A stretch of 64,000 nt of DNA from CADEED01 sp035761265 (GCA_035761265.1 DASTRL010000302.1:6249-70248); one strand, 5' to 3'; positions 29,324 to 38,341 are shown, numbered from the stretch's first letter. A program made the numbers and translations. The notes: generated by a model from the sequence alone, not told the origin.

Positions 29324-30236
29324 GATTGCCTCCGTCGTAGGTAGTCAGGACACCATACAGCTCCGGCCGGCGATCGCGGAACACGAACCAGTTGCTGCGC
29401 AAATCGTCGATCTCCGCCAGGTCGAACTTCGCCGTGATGACCGCCTCGTGCTCTTCGTCCGCCTCGGCAACCTTGGCGCCGGTGGCGTCGGCGATGAAGC
29501 TCGAGCCGTAGAAGCGGATGTAGAGCTGCTCCGGCGCCTGGCTGGCGCGTTCCGTGCCGATGCGGTTCGAGACGACGACGGGCATCAGGTTCGCGGCGGC
29601 GTGACCCTGCTGCGTGCGCTGCCAGTGGTCGCGCGAATTCACCGGCAGGGCCGGGGGTGGCTCACTGCCGATCGCCGTCGGGAACAACAGGATTTCGGCG
29701 CCCATCAGCGCCATGGCGCGCGCGGTCTCCGGAAACCACTGGTCCCAGCAGATCCCCACCCCGATGCGGGCGTACTTCGTCTGCCACACCTTGAAGCCGG
29801 TGTCGCCGGGGCTGAAGTAGTTCTTTTCCTGGTATCCCGGCCCGTTCGGAATGTGCGCCTTGCGGTAGACGCCGAGGATCGTGCCATCCGCATCGAGGAT
29901 GGCGATCGAATTGAAGTACGAGTTGTTGGCCTTCTCGAAGAAGCTGATGGGCAGAACCACGCCGAGCTCGCGCGCGATCGGCGCGAAATGCCGGATGGCG
30001 CGATTGTCGGCAACGCTCGTGGCCAATCGCAGGTGGCGTGAATCCTGTTCGATGCAGAAGTACGGCGTCTCGAACAGTTCCTGGATGAGGATGACCTGCG
30101 CGCCGCGTCCCGCCGCCTCGCGCACCAGCCGCTCGGCGGTGGCGATGTTCCGGTCGATGTCCCAGTTGCAGGCGAACTGCGTGGCAGCCACGGTGACTTC
30201 GCGCTTCCTGCGGGTGAGATGTGCGGGCTGGTTCAT
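29295..30236 (-). CDS. aguB: N-carbamoylputrescine amidase
   Basis: This 313-residue nitrilase-family enzyme most resembles AguB, which converts N-carbamoylputrescine to putrescine, carbon dioxide and ammonia. The catalytic triad is visible: E53 in IQELFETPYFC, K126 in VYRKAHIPNGPGYQEK and C163 in GICWDQWFPE. The partner agmatine deiminase (aguA) is not in the window. The start overlaps the stop of the upstream FAD-linked oxidase by four bases, and its end overlaps the EF-hand gene. Confidence 0.92.
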   Translation of the reverse strand: MNQPAHLTRRKREVTVAATQFACNWDIDRNIATAERLVREAAGRGAQVILIQELFETPYFCIEQDSRHLRLATSVADNRAIRHFAPIARELGVVLPISFFEKANNSYFNSIAILDADGTILGVYRKAHIPNGPGYQEKNYFSPGDTGFKVWQTKYARIGVGICWDQWFPETARAMALMGAEILLFPTAIGSEPPPALPVNSRDHWQRTQQGHAAANLMPVVVSNRIGTERASQAPEQLYIRFYGSSFIADATGAKVAEADEEHEAVITAKFDLAEIDDLRSNWFVFRDRRPELYGVLTTYDGGNHDRQNRRTG

Positions 30237-31627
30237 GTGAACACCTTGCCAGGATTGAGGATTCCCCTGGGATCGAGCGCCTGCTTGAGCAGCCGCATCG
30301 TGGCGATCTCCGCCGGCGTGCGCGACAAGGATAGATAGGCGCGCTTCTCGAGCCCGATGCCGTGCTCGGCGGACACCGAACCGCCGATCGCAGCCAGCGG
30401 GCGATAGACGATCGCTTCCACCCGGGCGCGCGTCGCCGCGTCGTCGCCCGCGGCCACGACGATGTGCAGGTTGCCGTCGGCCATGTGCCCGAAAACGAAG
30501 CAGCGGTTGTCGCCAGCCAGCGCGCGGACGCCCTCCTCGACCTCCTGCACGTAGGATTTCATGTTCTCGATGGGCAGGCTCACGTCGAATGTGAGCAGGG
30601 GCGCGATGTTCTGCACTTCCCAGACGTCTTCCCGGATCGCCCAGATGGCGCGCCGCTCGTTCTCCGAATTCGCGAGGACCACGTCGCTGACCACTCCGGC
30701 ATCGAGCGCCTCCGCCAACACCGATTCGAGCCTGGCCCGATCGTGCTCGGGATCACCGCCGAGCGCCTCCGCGATCACGTAGTAGGGCGCACCGCGCGGC
30801 AAAGGCGCCGCGTTCGCGGCGGCCGGCGAGGTGTTGTAGTCGTAATAATTGCCCCACAGCGCCTCGAAGGCTGCGAGCTGACCGCCCAGGCCCGAGTCCA
30901 GGCGGCCCAACAACTCCACCATCGCATCGAACGTCGGCAGCGCCGCCAGCAGCGTCTCCTGGCTGCGGGTACGCGACACCAGGCGCAATTCGGCGCGAGT
31001 CACCACGCCCAGCGTTCCCTCGCTGCCGATGAACAGCTGCTTCAGGTCATAGCCGGCATTGTTCTTGAGCATGCGATTCAGCGAAGTGAGCACCGTGCCG
31101 TCGGCGAGCACGGCCTCGATGCCCAGCACCAGGTTGCGCATCATCCCGTAGCGCAGCACCCGCAGGCCGCCGGCGTTGGTGGAGATGTTGCCGCCCACCG
31201 TCGCACTGTCGCGCGCGCCGAGATCGAGAGGGAACACCATGCCGTGCTCCTCCGCCGCGCGCTGCACGCGTCCGAGCTGGACTCCCGCCTCGGCCCGCAG
31301 AGTCCGGCCCGCCACGTCCACGCGCTCGATGGCGTTCATCGATTCGAGCGACAGCACGATTTCACCCATGCCTGCATCGGCGCCCTGAACGAGCCCGGTG
31401 AGACCGCCATGCGTGACGACGGCCTGGCCGCGCGCATGACACAACCGCAGGATTGCCGAAACCTGTTCGGTGCTGCGCGGCCGGACGAGTAGTTCGGAAT
31501 CGACGCGGCCGTGGAACAGGGCAGCGCCCCGCTCGCGCACCGCGGCACCTTGCAACAGACCCTGCTCGCCGACGATGGCGGCGAGGTCCGAACGCAGATT
31601 GGGAGACTTGAGCCTGGCCTGCGACAT
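30233..31627 (-). CDS. FAD-linked oxidase / D-2-hydroxyacid dehydrogenase (GlcD type)
   Basis: This 464-residue protein belongs to the vanillyl-alcohol-oxidase fold of FAD enzymes that includes GlcD, D-lactate dehydrogenase and D-2-hydroxyglutarate dehydrogenase. The FAD-binding part has VTHGGLTGLVQGAD and DLGARDSATVGGNISTNAGG, then FIGSEGTLGVVTRAEL. The C-terminal part has GHMADGNLHIVV and SAEHGIGLEKR and ends DPRGILNPGKVF. The exact substrate cannot be fixed. The adjacent amidase gene starts within its stop codon, so the two are probably co-expressed. Confidence 0.88.
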   Translation of the reverse strand: MSQARLKSPNLRSDLAAIVGEQGLLQGAAVRERGAALFHGRVDSELLVRPRSTEQVSAILRLCHARGQAVVTHGGLTGLVQGADAGMGEIVLSLESMNAIERVDVAGRTLRAEAGVQLGRVQRAAEEHGMVFPLDLGARDSATVGGNISTNAGGLRVLRYGMMRNLVLGIEAVLADGTVLTSLNRMLKNNAGYDLKQLFIGSEGTLGVVTRAELRLVSRTRSQETLLAALPTFDAMVELLGRLDSGLGGQLAAFEALWGNYYDYNTSPAAANAAPLPRGAPYYVIAEALGGDPEHDRARLESVLAEALDAGVVSDVVLANSENERRAIWAIREDVWEVQNIAPLLTFDVSLPIENMKSYVQEVEEGVRALAGDNRCFVFGHMADGNLHIVVAAGDDAATRARVEAIVYRPLAAIGGSVSAEHGIGLEKRAYLSLSRTPAEIATMRLLKQALDPRGILNPGKVFT

Positions 31628-31694
31628 GCGGCCGTAAGGTAGCGCCTCCGGCGGACTGCTGCCAGAACGGCAGCCATCCGCCGGGGCAGAGGCA

Positions 31695-32408
31695 TCAATG
31701 CAGTGTCGGCTTTTCCTTCGCCTCGTCGTCGGTGGAAGGGAACAACGCCTGGTCGAGCGCGTGAACGTAGGTGGCCACGTTCACCGTACCCGGCACAAGC
31801 ACGCGCCCGCCGAACAGCAGGTTCGGTACCGTGCGTACACCGAATCCTCTCAACCGCTCTTCACTGCCGGCGAGGGCGGCATCGCCCTCGCGGGTGTCGC
31901 GGAACTTCTGCAATGTCTGCTCGCTGAGCCCGGCCTCCGCGCCAAGCTCCGCCAGCACGTTCACATCGCCGATGTCGGCGCCCTGTTCGAAATAGGCGCG
32001 AAAGACCGCCGCGGCCACGTTGGCGTGACGGCCTTCTTCCATCGCGAGCTGCACCAGTCGGTGCGCTTCGGCGGTGCTCGGCAGCGTACCGAGTTTCTCG
32101 AAATGGAACTCGATGCCCAGCTCCCGGCCGGCTTCGGTCAGGCTCTTCTCGGCGAACGGCACGCTGATGCCGGCCGGCAGCCGCTCGGCCAGGTATTCAT
32201 GGAAGCTGCGCGGATTGGTGGTCGCCGCCTTGGGCGCCATGCGGAATGGATGCCAGCGCAGCCGCGTTTCCACGTCGCCCTCGAGACTGCCCAGCGCCCG
32301 CGTCAACTGGGCCATGCCCAGCCAGGACCAGGGGCAGGTGAAGTCGGCGACGAGATCGATGTCGAGCGTACGTCGCACGTCAGTCAGCGGTCGGATGAGT
32401 GTGTTCAT
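31695..32408 (-). CDS. DsbA-family oxidoreductase (FrnE-like)
   Basis: This 237-residue protein is a DsbA-like thioredoxin-fold protein of the FrnE group: DLVADFTCPWSWLGMAQL at the active-site end, WHPFRMAP, a helical insertion with HRLVQLAMEEGRH, and GVRTVPNLLFGGRVLVPG with the cis-Pro loop. There is no signal peptide, so it is cytosolic. The active-site motif reads C-P-W-S and lacks the second Cys of CxxC, so it may act more like glutathione-S-transferase-type isomerases than a dithiol oxidase. Confidence 0.85.
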   Translation of the reverse strand: MNTLIRPLTDVRRTLDIDLVADFTCPWSWLGMAQLTRALGSLEGDVETRLRWHPFRMAPKAATTNPRSFHEYLAERLPAGISVPFAEKSLTEAGRELGIEFHFEKLGTLPSTAEAHRLVQLAMEEGRHANVAAAVFRAYFEQGADIGDVNVLAELGAEAGLSEQTLQKFRDTREGDAALAGSEERLRGFGVRTVPNLLFGGRVLVPGTVNVATYVHALDQALFPSTDDEAKEKPTLH

Positions 32409-32438
32409 GCGGCATATGTAGGTGCGCCGCAGTTGCCT

Positions 32439-33401
32439 TCAAGCCGTTTTCCGGGTCGCTCCCAGGTTGGCATGCACCTGTTCGGTGATACGGATTGCGG
32501 TCTCGAGTGCGCGCAGCCCATCCTCTCCTGACACGACCGGCTTGCGGTCGTTCCGTATGCAGTCGAGAAATGACTCGATTTCACTCTTCAGGGCATCGCC
32601 CTGCTCCAGGTTCGCTTCCTCGATGCTGACAGGAAGCTGTCCGGCGGCCGGCACCGCCTCGCGCTTGCGGATCAACGTCAGAATCTTCTGTTGCAGGTCG
32701 AGCGAAATATAGGCCGCATCTTCGAAGATCCTCAGCTTGCGTTCAGTTTTCAGGCTGACGCGGCTCGCGGTCGTGTTCGCGACGCAGCCATTGGCGAAGC
32801 GGATGCGCGCATTGGCGATGTCGATCTCGCCGGAGAAAACCGGGCTGCCGATGGCATCGATGCTCTCGATCTCGCTCCCAGCCAGGGACTGCACCAGGTC
32901 GATATCGTGGATCATGAGGTCGAGCACGACATTCACGTCCGTACCGCGCTCCTTGTACGGCGCTAGCCGCTGGCACTCCATGAACCGCGGCGCATGGATG
33001 TGAGGCTCCGCCGCGAGGATGGCTGCATTGAAGCGCTCCAGGTGCCCCACCTGCAGGATGCGCCGGCTCCCGGCGGCCCGCGCGATCAATGCGCGGGCCT
33101 GCGCCGGTGTTTCCGTGATGGGCTTCTCCACGAGGACGTGCGCGCCGGCCGCGAGGAATGCATCGGCGATCTCGAAATGTGCAGGAGTGGGCGTGACGAC
33201 GCTGACCGCATCGACCTTGCCGAGCAGCTGGCGATAGTCCGCAACCGGGGTGGAACGCACTTCCGCGGCGACTGAATTGCGCACCGCCTCGCGCCCGTCC
33301 ACCACCGCCGTCAGCTCGCATCCCGGGATCTGCGCATATTTCTGCGCGTGAAAGCGCCCGAGATAGCCGACTCCCACCACCGCCGCCCTGATTTTGTCCA
33401 T
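32439..33401 (-). CDS. Gfo/Idh/MocA-family dehydrogenase, possibly nucleotide-sugar type
   Basis: This 320-residue NAD(P)-dependent protein has the Rossmann opening AAVVGVGYLGRFHAQKY and the family motif HVLVEKPITETP with its Lys. The central HDIDLVQSLAGSEI and the C-terminal GDALKSEIESFLDCIRNDRKPVVSGEDGLRALE resemble UDP-N-acetylglucosamine 3-dehydrogenases such as GnnA, used for lipid A with amide-linked chains. No gnnB or lpx gene is in the window, so this is only a suggestion. A CATAAT box ends five bases before the ATG. Confidence 0.85.
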   Translation of the reverse strand: MDKIRAAVVGVGYLGRFHAQKYAQIPGCELTAVVDGREAVRNSVAAEVRSTPVADYRQLLGKVDAVSVVTPTPAHFEIADAFLAAGAHVLVEKPITETPAQARALIARAAGSRRILQVGHLERFNAAILAAEPHIHAPRFMECQRLAPYKERGTDVNVVLDLMIHDIDLVQSLAGSEIESIDAIGSPVFSGEIDIANARIRFANGCVANTTASRVSLKTERKLRIFEDAAYISLDLQQKILTLIRKREAVPAAGQLPVSIEEANLEQGDALKSEIESFLDCIRNDRKPVVSGEDGLRALETAIRITEQVHANLGATRKTA

Positions 33402-33449
33402 GCGCTATTATGCGCGCGCTTTCCCGCCGGCCGGCGGGGCCATGGGGGC

Positions 33450-33755
33450 TTGCAGGGTTTGTTCAGCTGGTTCGGAAGAGCACGCGACTACTATTTCTCG
33501 CTGTCGCGCCCAAAGTTCGAAGCCATGACCCTCGGGCTCGCCGCGCTCGCAGGCCTGCTCATCATGCCCGCGCTGATCTATCTGGCGGGCCGCTACACGC
33601 TGCGGGAATACGCCAATGGCGGGGTGTTCGCGCTGTATTTCGATTTCTTCAAGGGACTGTTCGAGCCGCGACCGAGCTGCTGGATCGTCGTGGCCGGCCC
33701 GTTCCTGTTCCTCTGCTTCTTCCGGTTCTGCCGGTTCCTGCTTCGCAAGGCATAA
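33450..33755 (+). CDS. Small membrane protein of unknown function
   Basis: A frame of about 101 residues encodes a charged N-terminus (FGRARDYYFSLSRPKFEA), a membrane segment (LGLAALAGLLIMPALIYLAG), a short loop with YANGGVFALYFDFFKGLFEPRPS, and a second membrane segment (WIVVAGPFLFLCFFRFCRFLL). The start is uncertain: TTG 33450 and TTG 33459 are plausible, and ATG 33525 would cut off the N-terminus. A TATTAT box lies near 33406. It diverges from the Gfo/Idh gene. I recognise no named family. Confidence 0.6.
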   Translation: MQGLFSWFGRARDYYFSLSRPKFEAMTLGLAALAGLLIMPALIYLAGRYTLREYANGGVFALYFDFFKGLFEPRPSCWIVVAGPFLFLCFFRFCRFLLRKA

Positions 33756-33787
33756 GTAAAAGCACAGCCGGCGAAGCGTGATCCCGT

Positions 33788-33833
33788 TCACGGATTTTTC
33801 CCCGTGCGCGCACCCCCGAGCGCAAATCCGTGA
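33788..33833. repeat. 10-base inverted repeat in an intergenic gap
   Basis: TCACGGATTT (33788-33797) and AAATCCGTGA (33824-33833) are perfect inverted copies separated by 26 bases. They lie between the small membrane protein gene (stop at 33755) and the next small gene (start at 33890). The repeat could be an extended RNA hairpin, a terminator of the first gene or a protein-binding site for the second. Confidence 0.5.
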
Positions 33834-33889
33834 CGCATTTCAGCGACACTGGCGGCGGGGAGTGTTGAGCAGACGGGGAAACAAGACCA

Positions 33890-34117
33890 ATGAGCGAGTA
33901 CTACCTCGCGGACCAGAAGGCCGAAGAGCGCGCGCGCCAGCGCGAGCTCGAACGATCAGAACAACCGTCGGCACCGAAAAAGTCGCAGGACGTGAAGGTC
34001 ACTTTGTTAGGCGACTTCCTGTTCCCGACTTCCGAACCGCAGGGGTGCGATCCCTACAACAGCCTGCAGGGAAAATCTGCGCGCGAGCCGTGGATGGACC
34101 GCCGCAGTCGGCGCTGA
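33890..34117 (+). CDS. Small hydrophilic protein of unknown function
   Basis: A 75-residue frame starts at ATG 33890 with a GGGGA site nine bases upstream. It encodes a charged helix (YYLADQKAEERARQRELERSEQ), then DVKVTLLGDFLFP and a Cys-containing PQGCDPYNSLQGKSAREPW segment. The last part looks like a conserved short motif, but I do not recognise the family. The stretch after it (34118-34283) is GC-rich and I see no gene in it. Confidence 0.5.
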   Translation: MSEYYLADQKAEERARQRELERSEQPSAPKKSQDVKVTLLGDFLFPTSEPQGCDPYNSLQGKSAREPWMDRRSRR

Positions 34118-34283
34118 CGCCGCCGCCGCTCTCACCGCAGCGATCAGCCCCCCCTCGGACCAGGATTCATCCGCCTGGGGCTTCCCTTCGGGGGCGCCCC
34201 GGGGCGGGGGCTATTGCGGCTTGTCGCGCCCGCCGGAACCAACGCGACGGAGCGTGGCTCGAATCACCTCATGCGGGCGACTT

Positions 34284-34574
34284 TCACTCCTTCGGCCAAT
34301 AGCTCCACAGGGCAACCGCCAGCATCACGGTCAGGGCGATATGGGCGGCATGGCGCCACCCCCGATGCCGCAATTCCCCGTAAAAGCTGGTGATCGCGAT
34401 TGACGCCAGCCCCACCGACAAGAGGCAGGCCCAGATCAGCGGTCCGCGCTCATCGGCGAGCCTCGCCGAATACTCGGGCAGCAGCAGGAACACCACCCCC
34501 GTCAGAAGCAGGGCGACCGCGATGGAGACTGTCGAGCCCATCACGATTCCAAGGAGAACGACCAGTGGGCGCAT
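34284..34574 (-). CDS. Small membrane protein with three predicted helices
   Basis: This 96-residue protein has hydrophobic segments near residues 3-33 (long, perhaps one helix and a re-entrant part), 47-64 and 76-93, with a short cytosolic loop HRGWRH. I recognise no family. It lies alone on the minus strand, diverging from the Prc protease gene with about 100 bases between the starts. The regular hydrophobic pattern and ATG start support a real gene. Confidence 0.65.
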   Translation of the reverse strand: MRPLVVLLGIVMGSTVSIAVALLLTGVVFLLLPEYSARLADERGPLIWACLLSVGLASIAITSFYGELRHRGWRHAAHIALTVMLAVALWSYWPKE

Positions 34575-34675
34575 GGATTGACCTAAGTTTGGGGAGATTC
34601 CACTTGAAGCAGGCCGTCACGCGGCCTTAAGTTCCATTGTACGGACCCTTCATCCGCTCCGAGAAACGCCGCCGC

Positions 34676-36799
34676 ATGAATTCATTGATCTCCCGCTCCT
34701 CCCGCTGGCTCGCCCCTTCGATGCTGGCCGCCCTGCTCGTGCTCACCGGCTCGGCGCAGGCGCCCGCGAACACCCAGCTGCCCGCCGGTTCCGTGGTCCC
34801 GAGCGAGCGGCACCGCTCCGTGGCCCGCAAGGTCGGCTCGATGCTCGAGGGCATGCATTACACCGGCAACAAGCTGGACGATCGCCTCTCGGCCATCGTC
34901 TATACCCGCTATCTGGAAAGCATCGACGGCCAGCACGCCAACCTGCTCGCTTCGGACGTCTCCGAGTTCGACCAGTACAAGCTGCGATTCGACGACATGA
35001 TCCGCAGCGGCGACGTGGATCCGGCGTTCGCCATCTTCGCACGCTTCCAGCAACGCAATCGCGAGCGCATCAAGTTCGCCATCGCGCAGCTCGACAAGGA
35101 ACCGGACTGGACGCTGAACGAGACGTTCGAGTTCGACCGCGAGAAGGCGCCATGGGCCGCGACGCAGGCAGAACTCGACGACTGGTGGCGCAAGCGCGTC
35201 AAGAACGATGCGCTGTCACTGCTGCTCACGGGCAAGAGCTGGGAGGAAGCCACCAAGCTGCTGAAGAAGCGTTACGAGACCACCTTGAAGCGCATCGACC
35301 AAGTGAGCGCGGATGACGTGTTCGAGTCGCTGATGAACTCCTATGCGCGCGCCTATGACCCGCACTCGAGCTACTTCTCGCCGCGCAGCTCCGAGGAATA
35401 CCGCATACAGATGAGCCTCAATTACGACGGCATCGGCGCCTCGCTGCAGCTCGTCGACGATTACGTGACCATCATGAACGTCATCGAGGGTGGCCCGGCC
35501 GCCGTCGCCGGCACGCTCTCGGTCAAGGACCGCATCACCGGCGTGGGCCAGGGGAAGGAAGGCCCCATCACCGACGTGCTCGGCTGGCGCATCGACGACG
35601 TGGTGCAGCTGATCCGCGGCCGCGCGGGCACGCAGGTGCGCCTGCAGGTGCTGCCGGCGGGCGCCGCCCCGGGCAGCCAGGAGAAGACGCTGGAGTTCAC
35701 CCGCAACAAGGTGACGCTGGAAGCGCAGGCGGCGCAAAAAGAGCTGCGCATCCTCAAGCGCGGCGACAAGGAGATCCGGGTCGGCGTCATCAACGTGCCG
35801 GCGTTCTACCAGGACGTCGAGGCGCAGAACGCCGGGGACAAGGATTTCCGCTCCACGACGCGTGACGTGCGCCGGCTCATCAATGAGCTCAAGGCCGAGA
35901 AAATCGACGGCCTGGTGCTCGACCTGCGCGGCAATGGCGGCGGCTACCTACCGGAAGCCACGGCATTGACGGGACTGTTCATCGACAAGGGCCCCGTGGT
36001 GCAGCTCAAGGTGACCACGGGCGAACTCGAGGTGCAGGACGATCCGGAGTCGGGCGTGGCCTATTCCGGCCCGCTCGCGGTGCTGGTCGACCGGTTCAGC
36101 GCCTCCGCCTCCGAGATCTTTGCGGGCGCCATCCAGGACTATCATCGGGGCGTGATCGTCGGCCAGCGCACCTTCGGCAAGGGCACGGTGCAGAACCTGG
36201 TCCCGCTGGATCGCTGGTCGCCGCGCCCGGTCAACGGCCAGCTGACCGTGACCATCGGCAAGTTCTACCGCGTGACCGGCGAGAGCACGCAGCATCGCGG
36301 CGTCGAGCCCGACGTCACGCTCCCCTCGCAGATCGACATGGAAGAATTCGGCGAGAGCGCACTCGAAGGCGCCCTGCCCTGGGATCGCATTCCCGGCGTG
36401 CCTTTCCGCAGTGAGGCCAAGGCGCAGCAGCCGAACATCGCGGTGCTCGCCGGGGAAGAACGGGCCCGCGCGGACAAGGATCCCGACTACCGCTGGCTGG
36501 TGGCCGACCTTGCCGCCAACGACGCGGTTCGCAAGCAGCACTCGCTGTCGCTCAACTTGCAGACCCGCAAGGCGGAGCGTGAGCGGCTGGAGAAGGAACG
36601 GCTCACCCGCGAGAACGCGCGTCGCGCCGCCCAGAACCTGCCGCCGCTCAAGAACGCGGAAGAACTTGCGGACGCCAAGTTTCCGGACACCGTGCTCGAC
36701 CAGGCCACGGAGGTCATGACCGACATGGTGACCGGGCTGCGCCCGATGCACTCCGCGCCGACGCGCACCGTGCAGAGCGAGAAGAAGAAGTCGGACTGA
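34676..36799 (+). CDS. prc: Carboxy-terminal processing (tail-specific) protease Prc
   Basis: Prc is a periplasmic serine protease that trims C-terminal tails and regulates peptidoglycan hydrolases. The 707-residue protein has a signal peptide (LAPSMLAALLVLTGSAQA) and a helical N-terminal domain with YLESIDGQHANLL. A PDZ domain (about residues 225-320, with GIGASLQLVDDYV) precedes the catalytic core, which carries the Ser in RFSASASEIFAGA and the Lys in GQRTFGKGTVQ. The C-terminal DUF3340-type helical region follows. ATG 34676 is chosen as it begins the signal peptide. Confidence 0.95.
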   Translation: MNSLISRSSRWLAPSMLAALLVLTGSAQAPANTQLPAGSVVPSERHRSVARKVGSMLEGMHYTGNKLDDRLSAIVYTRYLESIDGQHANLLASDVSEFDQYKLRFDDMIRSGDVDPAFAIFARFQQRNRERIKFAIAQLDKEPDWTLNETFEFDREKAPWAATQAELDDWWRKRVKNDALSLLLTGKSWEEATKLLKKRYETTLKRIDQVSADDVFESLMNSYARAYDPHSSYFSPRSSEEYRIQMSLNYDGIGASLQLVDDYVTIMNVIEGGPAAVAGTLSVKDRITGVGQGKEGPITDVLGWRIDDVVQLIRGRAGTQVRLQVLPAGAAPGSQEKTLEFTRNKVTLEAQAAQKELRILKRGDKEIRVGVINVPAFYQDVEAQNAGDKDFRSTTRDVRRLINELKAEKIDGLVLDLRGNGGGYLPEATALTGLFIDKGPVVQLKVTTGELEVQDDPESGVAYSGPLAVLVDRFSASASEIFAGAIQDYHRGVIVGQRTFGKGTVQNLVPLDRWSPRPVNGQLTVTIGKFYRVTGESTQHRGVEPDVTLPSQIDMEEFGESALEGALPWDRIPGVPFRSEAKAQQPNIAVLAGEERARADKDPDYRWLVADLAANDAVRKQHSLSLNLQTRKAERERLEKERLTRENARRAAQNLPPLKNAEELADAKFPDTVLDQATEVMTDMVTGLRPMHSAPTRTVQSEKKKSD

Positions 36800-36820
36800 G
36801 AAAAGCGGCGGTCGCCGCGG

Positions 36821-37858
36821 TCAGCGCAGCAGGACCTTGAAAAGGTCCCAGGTATCTTCGGCCAGCACGTTGGGCAGCTTGGCCGCGCTGACCCCCTGGG
36901 AGCCGTGGGACAGGACGTCACCTTCGGACACGGCGCAGGATTCCGGGATCGGCACGGTCTCGAACTCGCCCAGATACGCGGCCGTGGATCTGAGGCGTTC
37001 GCTGCGCTGCGCGATTTCCTGCATGATTCCACCCTTCTGGCGCAGCAGATTTCGCGCCTTGACGATGTCGCTCATGATGGACACGCAGGCGGCAAGATCG
37101 CCGTAGTGCTCGTTGGGTTCGCGCCTCGACATCGCAAGCCGGGCCGCGCCCACGAGATTGGTGCGCGACAGCTTGAGGCACAACACCTCGGCGCAGGCGA
37201 TGGCCGCAATGTTGATGGCGCGCTTTGCCTCGACGCTGATCCCGGGGAATTCCCCGGCGCCGGCCTTCTCGACACCCTCGAAGCGTTTGCGCGCCGCCAG
37301 CAGCGCCGCCTCGGCGGCACCGGCGGCCGCCTGCAACGCGGGTCGCTGCGCCAGCACCTTCGCCTTCTGCCATCGATGCCACCATTTGCCGAGGGCGGCG
37401 AGCCGCTGGCGCGCGCCGACCATGTCCGACTCGGCCTGCCGCAGCTGCTGCTCGGCATCCCTGCGCACCTGGAACTGGCGGCGGTTGCCTTCGAGCGCGA
37501 ATGCCTTGCGTTCGCGCTCTTCCTGCTTGGCCGCGAGCTCGTTGACCAGCAGTCCGATGATCTCCCGCCCGTCGCCCCACAACGCGCGCAGGTGGTAGAA
37601 GACCAGGGTAGATAGTCCGGTATCGGCGGATTCGAGCCGCTTCTCGAGCGACTCGATCATCTCCTGCACGCGCGCGGTGGCGCCTTCCTGCTGCTTGAGC
37701 CGATCGCGCAGGCGCTGCAATTCCTGCCCCAGCTCCTCGTGCTGCTTGCGCAGCTCGGCGCGGCTGCGAAACAGCTCGACGACGCGCCCGTCTTCCTCGG
37801 GCGCGGTCTTCGCGACGGAACTGCCGCCGAGAAAGCCGAACGGTTTCAGCGCTTTCAT
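36821..37858 (-). CDS. Coiled-coil protein of unknown function
   Basis: This 345-residue protein has no signal peptide. Residues 25-75 form a strong coiled coil (RSRAELRKQHEELGQELQRL and on), a second coiled coil covers about 105-150, and a conserved-looking helical region runs from 205 to 300 (AINIAAIACAEVLCLKLSRTNL, GDLAACVSIMSDIVKARNLL). It ends with WDLFKVLLR. I cannot name the family. It converges with prc (21 bases between stops) and lies upstream of no obvious partner. It may be structural or a DNA- or membrane-associated scaffold, but this is a guess. Confidence 0.7.
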   Translation of the reverse strand: MKALKPFGFLGGSSVAKTAPEEDGRVVELFRSRAELRKQHEELGQELQRLRDRLKQQEGATARVQEMIESLEKRLESADTGLSTLVFYHLRALWGDGREIIGLLVNELAAKQEERERKAFALEGNRRQFQVRRDAEQQLRQAESDMVGARQRLAALGKWWHRWQKAKVLAQRPALQAAAGAAEAALLAARKRFEGVEKAGAGEFPGISVEAKRAINIAAIACAEVLCLKLSRTNLVGAARLAMSRREPNEHYGDLAACVSIMSDIVKARNLLRQKGGIMQEIAQRSERLRSTAAYLGEFETVPIPESCAVSEGDVLSHGSQGVSAAKLPNVLAEDTWDLFKVLLR

Positions 37859-37888
37859 GGAACCCCAGCGCGGCGCGCCGGGGTTTGG

Positions 37889-38341
37889 CTAGTCACGAAA
37901 CCCGTGGCCGCGGTCGATGCAGTACTCCAGCCACTTATTTAGCATCGTGTTCCGTGCCCAACGCTGATCCAGTTCACGCTCCGCCACGCCCCGCAACGCC
38001 TTGAGGGCCTGGTGGTCATGCCGTGCCGCCCATTCCTGGGCCTCGACCAGCCGCGCATCGTGATAGACGCGCACACGCATGTCCGGATACGTCACCACGC
38101 CCTCGCCTTCGGCAAACAGATAGGTGAGATCGAAGCTCGTGGTGTATGGCGAGCGCTCGGTGACGCTGAGACGCAGGTCACAGTCGTCCGGCACGCGCGA
38201 CAGGCGCGCATCCGGCAAGCGTCGCAGGTCGCCCGCCAGCGACGCCAGGCGCAGGTAGTTGCTCTCGTAGAGCGACATCAGCGCGACGAAGCTGCGCGGG
38301 CGCGAACGCCAGGAGACGATTGAAAGCGCGTCGGTGATCAT
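37889..38341 (-). CDS. DUF1249 (YqiB-like) protein
   Basis: This 150-residue protein matches DUF1249. It has SLYESNYLRLASLAGDLRRLPDARLS at the N-terminal part, LRLSVTERSPYTTSFDLTYLF and PDMRVRVYHDARLVEAQEW, and a helical C-terminus ending LNKWLEYCIDRGH. E. coli YqiB is near nudF and cpdA, but no such genes are present here and the function is unknown. A TATATT box ends eight bases before ATG 38341 with no Shine-Dalgarno sequence. Confidence 0.85.
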   Translation of the reverse strand: MITDALSIVSWRSRPRSFVALMSLYESNYLRLASLAGDLRRLPDARLSRVPDDCDLRLSVTERSPYTTSFDLTYLFAEGEGVVTYPDMRVRVYHDARLVEAQEWAARHDHQALKALRGVAERELDQRWARNTMLNKWLEYCIDRGHGFRD

